A stretch of 50,271 nt of DNA from an uncultured Chloroflexota bacterium (lineage in GTDB: Bacteria > Chloroflexota > Chloroflexia > Thermomicrobiales > UBA6265). The DNA is taken from positions 1 through 50,271 of the forward strand of contig CALGSZ010000074.1 in assembly GCA_937901745.1 (NCBI GenBank), in the 5' to 3' direction. The notes under the pieces were generated by a model. That model had not been told where the DNA came from. It did no database searches and was given only the letters and a program-made list of their open reading frames with translations. Below are positions 15,900 through 22,292 of the stretch, one piece after another (within the stretch, counting starts at the first letter, position 1; the number at the start of each line of letters is the position of its first letter). The translations under genes and the position numbers were made by a program.

Positions 15900-17840
15900 A
15901 TGGCAACCGCTGATAAGCCGCTGGCGCGCGTGGGGAGACCAAGAGTTCGCCAGCGGCAAGGGCTGACGCGGATCGAGCGCGAGGAGCGCCGATTCGCCTT
16001 CGCCATGATTTTGCCCACCTTGATCGCCGTTCTGGCGATCATGGGCTATCCGTGGCTCTATTCCTTCTGGATGAGCCTGAACTCGGTCAATCTTCTTACT
16101 CAGAGATGGTCCTATGTAGGACTTGGCAACTACACCAAAGTCATCCCCGATCAAACGTTCATCGACTCCTTCGTGCGCACCATGTGGTTCAGCGCCGTCG
16201 TCGTCATCGGCGGCACGGTCATTGGCATGCTCATGGCCCTGGTTCTAAATGAGTCGTTCCGGGGCCGAGGATTGATGCGGAGCATCATGCTCTTGCCCTG
16301 GGCCGTGGCTCCCGTCGTTGTGGGCAAGCTCTTCACCCTCATCTATAGCGGCGAGTATGGAACGCTCAATGGACTCCTCCTCCAACTCGGCTTGATCGAT
16401 AGCTACGTGCCGCTCCTCTCGACTCCCGTCCGCGCCCTGTTTCTCGTCGCGCTAGCGGCCATCTGGCACGGCGCTCCACTCAGCGGGCTGCTCTTGCTCG
16501 CAGGGCTGCAATCCATCCCGTCGAACCTCTACAGCGCCGCCAAGATCGACGGCGCCAATGCCTGGCAGCGTTTCCGGAGGATCACGTTGCCTTGGCTCCG
16601 GCCAATGCTGCTCCTGGTCGTCATCTTGAACACGATCAATGCGCTGATGACCTTCGACCTGATCTACGTCTTGACCCAGGGTGGACCGGGCGAGTCAACG
16701 ACGGTGCTCTCGTGGCTTGGCTACATCACCTTCTTCAACTTCGCTCGCTATGGCGAAGGCACCGCCATCCTGTATGTCCTGAGCATCCTTAGCCTGATTC
16801 TAGCCGTGATCTACTTCGGCTTGATGACTCGCCAACCGTCCGCGCCGCCCGCGGCCGATTCGACGGCCGATGACCGTCTTTCCGTCTCGTCTCGCCTATC
16901 GACCTTCCGGCCCGCGGCCGCGCCGCGGAAGTCGACGACCCGGGACCCCTTGATTTCCCCGAGAGCGGCAAGAGCCCTTCGCCGAATCGGACTCTATGTC
17001 GCCGTTGCCATCATCGCCCTGTGGTCGTTGGCGCCGTTCTATGTCCTGGTCAACGCCAGCCTGTCTACCACTCAGGCAATCCTGAGCCATCCACCGAGCT
17101 GGTTCCCGAACCCTGCCACGTTTGAGAACTATCGGGCCGTTCTTTTCGGCGAAGAAGTACGTACCGAAAGCTCCGGTCCCAGCGTCCAAGGTCGCGCGAT
17201 CCTGATCTCGATGAAGAACAGCGCGATCGTCGCTCTGGTCGTCACGGTCGTCAATCTCGTCATCGGCGCCCCGGCCGGCTACGCCTTCGCCCGCTACTCG
17301 CGCTATCGCCTCACCGGCATCGCCCTCTGGGTGCTGATGATGACGCGGATGATCCCGCCACTGACTCTCGCCGTTCCGTTCTTCATGCTCTTCCGCCGGA
17401 TGGGATTGATCGACACCAAGACTGGCCTCGTCATCGCGCTCTCGAGCGTCATCTTGCCGCTCACCGTCTGGATCATGAAGGGATACTTCGAGACGGTGCC
17501 CGCCAACATGGAGCGAGCGGCTCTCGTCGATGGCTGCACGCGGTTCCAAAGCTTCCGCCGCATCGTCTTGCCGGTCGCGGTTCCTGGTCTGGTGGCCGCT
17601 GGCATCTTCTGCTTCTTGATCGCCTGGAACGAGTTCATTTACGCCATCCTGCTCACCAGCACGCTCGACTCCCAAACGCTTCCCACGCGCATCGCCCAAT
17701 TCGTCGCGGATCAGCGGATCTATAATCCTGGGCTGCTTTTTGCCGCCGGCGTCTTCGCCATCATCCCTCCCGTCCTCATCACGCTCTTCTTCCAGCGCTT
17801 CCTCTTGCGGGGAATGTTGTCCGGTGCCGTGAAAGGGTAA
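15900..17840 (+). CDS. Fused MalF-MalG-type sugar ABC permease (both subunits in one chain)
   Basis: Inner-membrane permease of a CUT1-type carbohydrate importer with two complete permease domains in one 646-residue protein. Domain 1 (about 30-310) is MalF/UgpA-like: helices from FAFAMILPTLIAVLAIMGYPW, and an EAA loop at 206-232 (SAAKIDGANAWQRFRRITLP). A Pro/Ser/Arg-rich linker spans about 311-358. Domain 2 (359-646) is MalG/UgpE-like: YVAVAIIALWSLAPFYVLVNAS, and a second EAA loop at 532-560 (RAALVDGCTRFQSFRRIVLP). Separate subunits are the rule, so this single chain would form the whole membrane channel. There is no internal stop or frameshift. ATG 15900 has AAAGGGA upstream. No separate permease gene is present in the operon. 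Confidence 0.9.
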   Translation: MATADKPLARVGRPRVRQRQGLTRIEREERRFAFAMILPTLIAVLAIMGYPWLYSFWMSLNSVNLLTQRWSYVGLGNYTKVIPDQTFIDSFVRTMWFSAVVVIGGTVIGMLMALVLNESFRGRGLMRSIMLLPWAVAPVVVGKLFTLIYSGEYGTLNGLLLQLGLIDSYVPLLSTPVRALFLVALAAIWHGAPLSGLLLLAGLQSIPSNLYSAAKIDGANAWQRFRRITLPWLRPMLLLVVILNTINALMTFDLIYVLTQGGPGESTTVLSWLGYITFFNFARYGEGTAILYVLSILSLILAVIYFGLMTRQPSAPPAADSTADDRLSVSSRLSTFRPAAAPRKSTTRDPLISPRAARALRRIGLYVAVAIIALWSLAPFYVLVNASLSTTQAILSHPPSWFPNPATFENYRAVLFGEEVRTESSGPSVQGRAILISMKNSAIVALVVTVVNLVIGAPAGYAFARYSRYRLTGIALWVLMMTRMIPPLTLAVPFFMLFRRMGLIDTKTGLVIALSSVILPLTVWIMKGYFETVPANMERAALVDGCTRFQSFRRIVLPVAVPGLVAAGIFCFLIAWNEFIYAILLTSTLDSQTLPTRIAQFVADQRIYNPGLLFAAGVFAIIPPVLITLFFQRFLLRGMLSGAVKG

Positions 17841-17918
17841 GACGGAGGCATATGGTCACCTGATGCTTTGACACAAAGGGAGAGAAGTCGGTTGGTTGTC
17901 ATCTCAAGGGAGGAAACA

Positions 17919-18956
17919 ATGTCAGATCGAGTCAAGGCGGCCGTGATCGGCGTGGGGCTGATCGGCGAGCAACATGCCGAGGCATACCGCGAATATCCCC
18001 GCTCGGAGCTGATCCTTGTTTGCGACCTCAACGAAGAGCGCGCGAAGACAGTCGCCGAGCGGCTGGGCTGTGAATGGACGACGAATCCGGCGGACGTGGC
18101 GGTTTCTGAGGCTCAGGTGGTGAGCGTTGCGACACCGGATCACGCCCACTTCCAACCCGTCATGGAAATGCTCCGCGCCGGCAAGCATGTCGTCGTTGAG
18201 AAGCCGCTAGCGACGGTCACGCGCGAAGCGCTGGCAATGGTCGAGGAGGCGGAGCAGCGAGGGCTGAAGATCACCGTCAATCTCGGCAACCGGTGGAATC
18301 CGAACTACATCTCGCTCCGCGACTCCGTGCAGTCCGGAGAGATCGGTCAGCCCATCATGGGGTATTTCCGTGTAGCTGACACCATCTGGGTACCGACGGA
18401 AATGCTCTCCTGGGGCGGCAAGTCCGGCCCGCAATGGTTCCTGTTTGCCCATTCGATGGACTTGATGCGCTGGATCCTTCAGCAAGAGGCCGAAGAGGTT
18501 TATGCGATCGGCGTCAAGAAGGTCCTGGCCGAGCGCGGCATCGACGCCTACGACGCGATCCAGGCGATGGTCCGATTCGAGGAAACCTTCGTCACGTTTG
18601 AGACGGCTTGGATCCTGCCGGAAGCCTGGCCGCACATCGTCGAGAACGAGCTCACCCTCTATGGCAGCACCGGGAGGGTTCACCTCGACGGCATTCGCCA
18701 AGGCTTCGAGCTGTCGTCCGACCAGGTGGGCAAGCACATGTTCGCGCGCCCATCGCTGTGGAACTACTTCAAGCTGGCTCCGACCTGGTGGGGCGCCGTT
18801 CGCAACTTGGTCGACTGCGTGCTGGACGGCGGCGAGCCAGCGATTTCGGCGAGGGACGGTCTGGCGGTCGTCGCCATGATCGAGGCGGCCGAGCGCTCGA
18901 TCGAGCAGCGCGCGCCTGTGTCGGTTCAGTCCATCCTCCAAGCGGCGAGAGATTGA
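17919..18956 (+). CDS. Gfo/Idh/MocA-family NAD(P)-dependent oxidoreductase
   Basis: Cytoplasmic sugar or inositol dehydrogenase-like enzyme of 345 residues. The Rossmann nucleotide-binding motif GVGLIG is at 11-16, the conserved EKP with Lys95 (VVVEKPLA) marks the active-site region, and HSMD (His178, Asp181) supplies the family H-x2-D pair. The C-terminal substrate-binding sheet is complete. AAGGGAGGAAACA precedes ATG 17919, so the 17-residue upstream extension in the open frame is not used. Its place between permease and ATPase genes suggests it oxidises the imported sugar or a derivative; the exact substrate and the cofactor preference are not visible. Confidence 0.92.
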   Translation: MSDRVKAAVIGVGLIGEQHAEAYREYPRSELILVCDLNEERAKTVAERLGCEWTTNPADVAVSEAQVVSVATPDHAHFQPVMEMLRAGKHVVVEKPLATVTREALAMVEEAEQRGLKITVNLGNRWNPNYISLRDSVQSGEIGQPIMGYFRVADTIWVPTEMLSWGGKSGPQWFLFAHSMDLMRWILQQEAEEVYAIGVKKVLAERGIDAYDAIQAMVRFEETFVTFETAWILPEAWPHIVENELTLYGSTGRVHLDGIRQGFELSSDQVGKHMFARPSLWNYFKLAPTWWGAVRNLVDCVLDGGEPAISARDGLAVVAMIEAAERSIEQRAPVSVQSILQAARD

Positions 18957-18994
18957 CGGGGCATCGCGACTGAGAGCGTAGGTCCGACATTAGA

Positions 18995-19038
18995 GCGGGA
19001 CAACCATGAACGACGCTTAGGTTCTTGGTTGTCCCCGC
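18995..19038 (+). terminator. Stem-loop between the oxidoreductase and the ABC ATPase gene
   Basis: GCGGG-ACAACCA pairs with TGGTTGTCCCCGC, 12 bp with one bulge and a 19-nt loop, in the 111-nt gap. There is no T-run. It may reduce read-through into, or stabilise the message upstream of, the ATPase gene. Confidence 0.5.
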
Positions 19039-19067
19039 GCCAAGGTCGATATCGGGGGCAGGGCCTC

Positions 19068-20153
19068 ATGGCGAGCGTCACGCTTCAAGGTCTGCAAAAG
19101 GTTTTCGGCAATACTCGCGCCGTCGATAACCTCAATCTCCAGATCAGGGACGGCGAGTTCGTCACGCTGCTGGGCCCGTCCGGCTGCGGCAAGAGCACCA
19201 CGTTAGCGTGCATTGCCGGCTTGGAAGATCCGACCGAGGGCTCGATCCTCTTCGACGACCGCCGGGTGAATGACCTATCGCCTCGCGACCGCGACGTTGC
19301 GATGGTCTTCCAGGACTACGCGCTCTATCCCCACATGAGCGTCTACGATAACCTCGCCTTTGGCCTGCAGCTCCGGAAGATTCCAAAGAGCGAAATTGAG
19401 CGGACGGTTCGCGAAGTTGCCGAGCTCCTCGGACTTAGTCACCTACTGCATCGCCGTCCATCGCAACTTTCCGGCGGTCAGCGGCAGCGCGTCGCGGTCG
19501 GCCGAGCGATCGTCCGCAACCCAGCCGTCTTCTTGATGGATGAGCCGCTGTCCAACCTCGACGCCGCACTCCGAGTGTCGACTCGGACGGAAATCAAGCG
19601 CCTTCAACGCGAGCTTGGCACAACGACGATTTTCGTGACGCACGATCAAGAAGAAGCAATGGTGTTATCCGATCGCATTGCGATCATGAACTCTGGCGTA
19701 CTTCAGCAGTTCGCTCCTCCGAAAGACGTCTACAGCGACCCAGCCAACCGCTTCGTCGCCGGCTTCATCGGCTCACCGAAGATGAACTTCCTCGATGGGC
19801 ATCTCGTGGTTTCCGACGGCGCGACCTACTTCGAGATGTCCAACACCGCGCTTCGCTGGCCCCTCCCCGGGTCCGCCGCTCGCTCCAATCAGGCCGAGGT
19901 GACGCTGGGCGTCCGCCCCGAGCACATCTTGCTGTCTCGGCAAGAAAATGGCGGCTTGCCTGGCAAGGTAGTCTTGGTCGAGCCCGTTGGCCCTGTTACT
20001 TATGTCGATCTCGACGTTGGCGGGACGAATCTCAAGGCCAGCACGGATCCAATCGAGGATTTCGCCATCGGTGAGAGCGTGTTCGTCCGATTCAATGCGG
20101 ACCGGATCTACCTATTCGATCCGAGTTCGGGGCAGAGGATAAGAACGGAGTGA
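19068..20153 (+). CDS. Sugar ABC transporter ATP-binding protein (UgpC/MsmK/MalK type)
   Basis: ATPase subunit that powers the fused permease; 361 residues. Walker A GPSGCGKST (36-44), Q-loop FQDYALYPHM, signature LSGGQRQR (134-141), Walker B VFLMDEP (154-160) with catalytic Glu159, D-loop SNLDAALR and the H-loop His192 in THDQEEAM are all present. Beyond about 240 lies the MalK-type regulatory region with TOBE segments (LGVRPEHI, YVDLDVGG). The start is ATG 19068, which begins the conserved MASVTLQGLQK; the open frame reaches back to 19029. Members of this family often serve several sugar importers, so it may not be dedicated to this one. Confidence 0.94.
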   Translation: MASVTLQGLQKVFGNTRAVDNLNLQIRDGEFVTLLGPSGCGKSTTLACIAGLEDPTEGSILFDDRRVNDLSPRDRDVAMVFQDYALYPHMSVYDNLAFGLQLRKIPKSEIERTVREVAELLGLSHLLHRRPSQLSGGQRQRVAVGRAIVRNPAVFLMDEPLSNLDAALRVSTRTEIKRLQRELGTTTIFVTHDQEEAMVLSDRIAIMNSGVLQQFAPPKDVYSDPANRFVAGFIGSPKMNFLDGHLVVSDGATYFEMSNTALRWPLPGSAARSNQAEVTLGVRPEHILLSRQENGGLPGKVVLVEPVGPVTYVDLDVGGTNLKASTDPIEDFAIGESVFVRFNADRIYLFDPSSGQRIRTE

Positions 20154-20155
20154 AG

Positions 20156-20180
20156 TGCTGAGTGCTGGGTGCTGAGTGAG
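20156..20180 (+). repeat. Imperfect tandem GTGCTGA repeat
   Basis: Three to four consecutive copies of a 7-8 nt unit related to GTGCTGA directly after the ATPase stop codon. It is intergenic and non-coding, and its function is unknown. Confidence 0.7.
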
Positions 20181-20357
20181 TTGAGGGGGGAGCGGCGCGG
20201 GAGATGCTGCCTCCGTTAGGCTCGAGCGGCGCGGGCGGTGTCTGCGGAAGAGGCTACTAAATGGGGCAATTCGTGGGCCGCGTCCCGAGGATGTTGTCCC
20301 GCTGAATTTGAGCGGTCGGTGACGGCCGTGGAGCTGGCCTAGGGGGCCTTGGGCGGA

Positions 20358-20387
20358 TTGCCGGAGGGGCCCCTTCTCGCGTATACT
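20358..20387 (+). promoter_or_regulatory. Promoter of the tRNA cluster
   Basis: TTGCCG, an 18-nt spacer, then TATACT, about 115 nt before tRNA-Ser(TGA). Confidence 0.5.
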
Positions 20388-20502
20388 TATCACGCAATTT
20401 CGTGGGACTCGGCGCGGCGGATGGTCGAACCTCGCCGGACCCGCTCGCGGCAGGAGTCGGGGAACCGATGGTAACCCGCCCGCACGAGTGGCCTAACGTC
20501 GC

Positions 20503-20586
20503 GGAGAGGTGGCCGAGTGGTTTATGGCGGCTGTCTTGAAAACAGTTGAGCGATGAGCTCCGGGGGTTCGAATCCCTCCCTCTCCG
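20503..20586 (+). tRNA. tRNA-Ser(TGA)
   Basis: Acceptor GGAGAGG pairs with CCTCTCC. The anticodon loop CTTGAAA gives anticodon TGA (codon UCA). A long variable arm typical of serine tRNA precedes the T-arm, whose TTCGAAT loop is intact. Discriminator base G. The terminal CCA is not encoded. Confidence 0.96.
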
Positions 20587-20620
20587 CCCACGAACGACTA
20601 ACAACTGAATATCGTCTCAC

Positions 20621-20711
20621 GGGGAGGTGCCAGAGTGGTCGAATGGGGCCGCCTGCTAAGCGGTTGAAGGGGCTTTAACCTCTTCCGAGGGTTCGAATCC
20701 CTCCCTTCCCG
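20621..20711 (+). tRNA. tRNA-Ser(GCT)
   Basis: Acceptor GGGGAGG pairs with CCTTCCC (one G-U). Anticodon loop CTGCTAA gives anticodon GCT (codons AGU/AGC). The long variable arm, T-loop TTCGAAT and discriminator G are all present. CCA is not encoded. It is 34 nt after the preceding tRNA-Ser. Confidence 0.96.
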
Positions 20712-20823
20712 CCCACCATCCGCGATTGCCGCGGCGCAAGGGTGGCTCAACCTCCACTCACGCGGATCTCACCCACAACGTTGCGAGCCGGATGGTTGGA
20801 GTAGTATCCTTGCGTCGGCGTGC

Positions 20824-20896
20824 GCGCCTGTAGCTCAGGGGATAGAGCGTTGGGTTGCGGACCCAAAGGCCGCAGGTTCGAATCCTGCCAGGCGTA
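20824..20896 (+). tRNA. tRNA-Arg(GCG)
   Basis: Acceptor GCGCCTG pairs with CAGGCGT; D-arm GCTC/GAGC; anticodon stem TTGGG/CCCAA with loop TTGCGGA, giving anticodon GCG (codon CGC). The GGATAGAGC D-loop is typical of arginine tRNA, and the T-arm is GCAGG/CCTGC. Discriminator A; no encoded CCA. Most bacteria read CGU/CGC/CGA with an ACG (inosine) anticodon, so G34 is noteworthy. Confidence 0.93.
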
Positions 20897-20905
20897 CCGA
20901 TAGAC

Positions 20906-20942
20906 AACGGCCCGGCTTCTGAGTCGGGCCGTTACTGTTTCC
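20906..20942 (+). terminator. Terminator after tRNA-Arg
   Basis: AACGGCCCG pairs with CGGGCCGTT (9 bp, 10-nt loop), followed by ACTGTTT, nine nucleotides after the tRNA. A plausible intrinsic terminator. Confidence 0.7.
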
Positions 20943-21082
20943 TGGCCTCCGCGCAGTGCTCCTCGCACGGCCCTCTTCGATTCGCTCGGCCGTCCAGCCG
21001 GCACCGTGAAACCCCTGTCATACCGGGCAGTTTGACCATCCGCCGGGTCGGCCGAAAGGTGGTCGGAGCCGGAGGACTTTGC

Positions 21083-21088
21083 TACAAT
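21083..21088 (+). promoter_or_regulatory. Extended -10 promoter for tRNA-Ser(CGA)
   Basis: TACAAT within TTTGCTACAAT (TG one base upstream), seven bases before the mature tRNA 5' end. Its closeness suggests transcription begins at or just before the tRNA. Confidence 0.55.
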
Positions 21089-21094
21089 TTAGCC

Positions 21095-21180
21095 GGAGAG
21101 GTGTCCGAGTGGTTTAAGGTGCCGATCTCGAAAATCGGTGAGGTGATGAGCCTCCGTGGGTTCGAATCCCACCCTCTCCG
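21095..21180 (+). tRNA. tRNA-Ser(CGA)
   Basis: Acceptor GGAGAGG/CCTCTCC; anticodon stem CCGAT/ATCGG with loop CTCGAAA, giving anticodon CGA (codon UCG). Long variable arm, T-arm GTGGG/CCCAC, discriminator G, no encoded CCA. Confidence 0.96.
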
Positions 21181-21211
21181 CCGGCGCTCCAGGTGGGCGC
21201 CACTCTAACTC

Positions 21212-21300
21212 GGAAGGGTCGCATAGTTGGCCTAGTGCGCGCGACTGGAAATCGCGTAGGCGGTAACCCCGCCTCGTGGGTTCGAATCCCACCCCTTCCG
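21212..21300 (+). tRNA. tRNA-Ser(GGA)
   Basis: Acceptor GGAAGGG/CCCTTCC; anticodon stem CGCGA/TCGCG with loop CTGGAAA, giving anticodon GGA (codons UCU/UCC). Long variable arm, T-arm GTGGG/CCCAC, discriminator G, no encoded CCA. Confidence 0.96.
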
Positions 21301-21330
21301 CCTCGTGACAACCTGGAAGTGCTTGGGTAG

Positions 21331-21360
21331 GGCGTGCGCCGGCGGCGTACGCCTTATTTC
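21331..21360 (+). terminator. Terminator of the tRNA cluster, overlapping the 3' end of the ribokinase gene
   Basis: GGCGTGCGCC, a GGC loop, then GGCGTACGCC (one mismatch in ten) followed by TTATTTC. Read on the plus strand it ends the last tRNA-Ser transcript. The stop codon of the convergent ribokinase gene lies in the T-rich part. Confidence 0.7.
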
Positions 21361-22292
21361 GTCTGCACGGCAAGCAGGCGGTCGATTTCCTCTTTGCGCG
21401 GCATGGACGGCTGCGCCCCTTCGCGGGTCACAGCGATCGAACCCGCGACCACGCCGGCCCGAGCCGCGGTGAGCACATCCGCGCCCATCGCCAGCCTGGC
21501 CGCCAGCGCCCCGCAGAGGGCGTCACCCGCTCCGGTCGTATCGACAACGTCGACCTTCGGCGCTGGTATGCGCCAGGTCTGGCCGTCACGCGCCATGATC
21601 GCGCCCTCATCTCCGAGCGTGACGATCGCGGTGCGTCCCGAACCGCCCTGTATCTGGGTCAGCGACAGCGCCAATGCGGCCCAATCCGCGCCTGAGACGT
21701 CGACGCCGACAAGCTCCGCCGCCTCCGTCTCATTCACGATCAGGACATCGGCCTCGGCCGCCAGCTTGGTGCCGCTCGCCGGCTCAGGCGTGGCGTTGAC
21801 GACCAGCGTTGCGCCAGCCTCGCGCGCCGCGTGGCAGAGCGCCGCCAGCGATGCCCCGGGAAGCTCGAGCGTTGTGAGGACGACCGACGGCGCCGACGCG
21901 CGGAACGCCGCCACCGCTTGCTCCGGGGTGACCGTCAGCGTGCTGCCCGGCACGTAGGCGATCCGGTTCTCGCCGCCCTCCTCGACGATGATGAGCGCCA
22001 CTCCAGAGGCGACGCCGTCAACCACTGCGACGTGATCTGTCACGATCCCCTCGGCCGCAAGATCGGCCAGGCGGCTTCGACCGAAATCATCCCGGCCCAC
22101 GGCGCCGAGCATGATGGTGCGTGCCCCGGAGCGAGCGGCCGACACAGCCTGGTTAGCGCCTTTGCCGCCCCCGAACACGCTGAAGCGGTGACCGGTCACC
22201 GTCTCCCCTTGGACCGGCGCCCGCCGCACCCAGGCGACCAAGTCCGTGTTGATCGCCCCCGCGACCAGCACGCCTCCCGCTCGCTCAGTCAC
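21354..22292 (-). CDS. Ribokinase-type PfkB-family carbohydrate kinase
   Basis: Cytoplasmic sugar kinase of 312 residues. The PfkB signature 1 region GGGKGANQA is at 41-49, and the C-terminal signature DTTGAGDA is at 251-258 with Asp257 as the catalytic base that activates the sugar hydroxyl. The N-terminal NTDLV substrate-contact segment fits ribokinase, as does the length. Ribose is the likely but not certain substrate; other PfkB kinases (for example deoxyribose or nucleoside kinases) look alike. The gene overlaps the end of the transglutaminase gene by 8 nt, so it is the last gene of the moxR operon, an unusual companion for it. The 3' end overlaps the tRNA terminator hairpin. Confidence 0.9.
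   Translation of the reverse strand: MTERAGGVLVAGAINTDLVAWVRRAPVQGETVTGHRFSVFGGGKGANQAVSAARSGARTIMLGAVGRDDFGRSRLADLAAEGIVTDHVAVVDGVASGVALIIVEEGGENRIAYVPGSTLTVTPEQAVAAFRASAPSVVLTTLELPGASLAALCHAAREAGATLVVNATPEPASGTKLAAEADVLIVNETEAAELVGVDVSGADWAALALSLTQIQGGSGRTAIVTLGDEGAIMARDGQTWRIPAPKVDVVDTTGAGDALCGALAARLAMGADVLTAARAGVVAGSIAVTREGAQPSMPRKEEIDRLLAVQTK

Larger units (their letters stand above)
20154..20502. other. 349-nt gap before the tRNA cluster: short repeats and a promoter
   Basis: No gene is seen. It starts with imperfect tandem copies of GTGCTGA (about 20156-20180), then an 11-nt direct repeat AGCGGCGCGGG in two copies 30-odd bases apart, and later a promoter at 20358-20387 reading toward the tRNAs. 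No strong terminator for the ATPase gene was found here. Confidence 0.6.
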
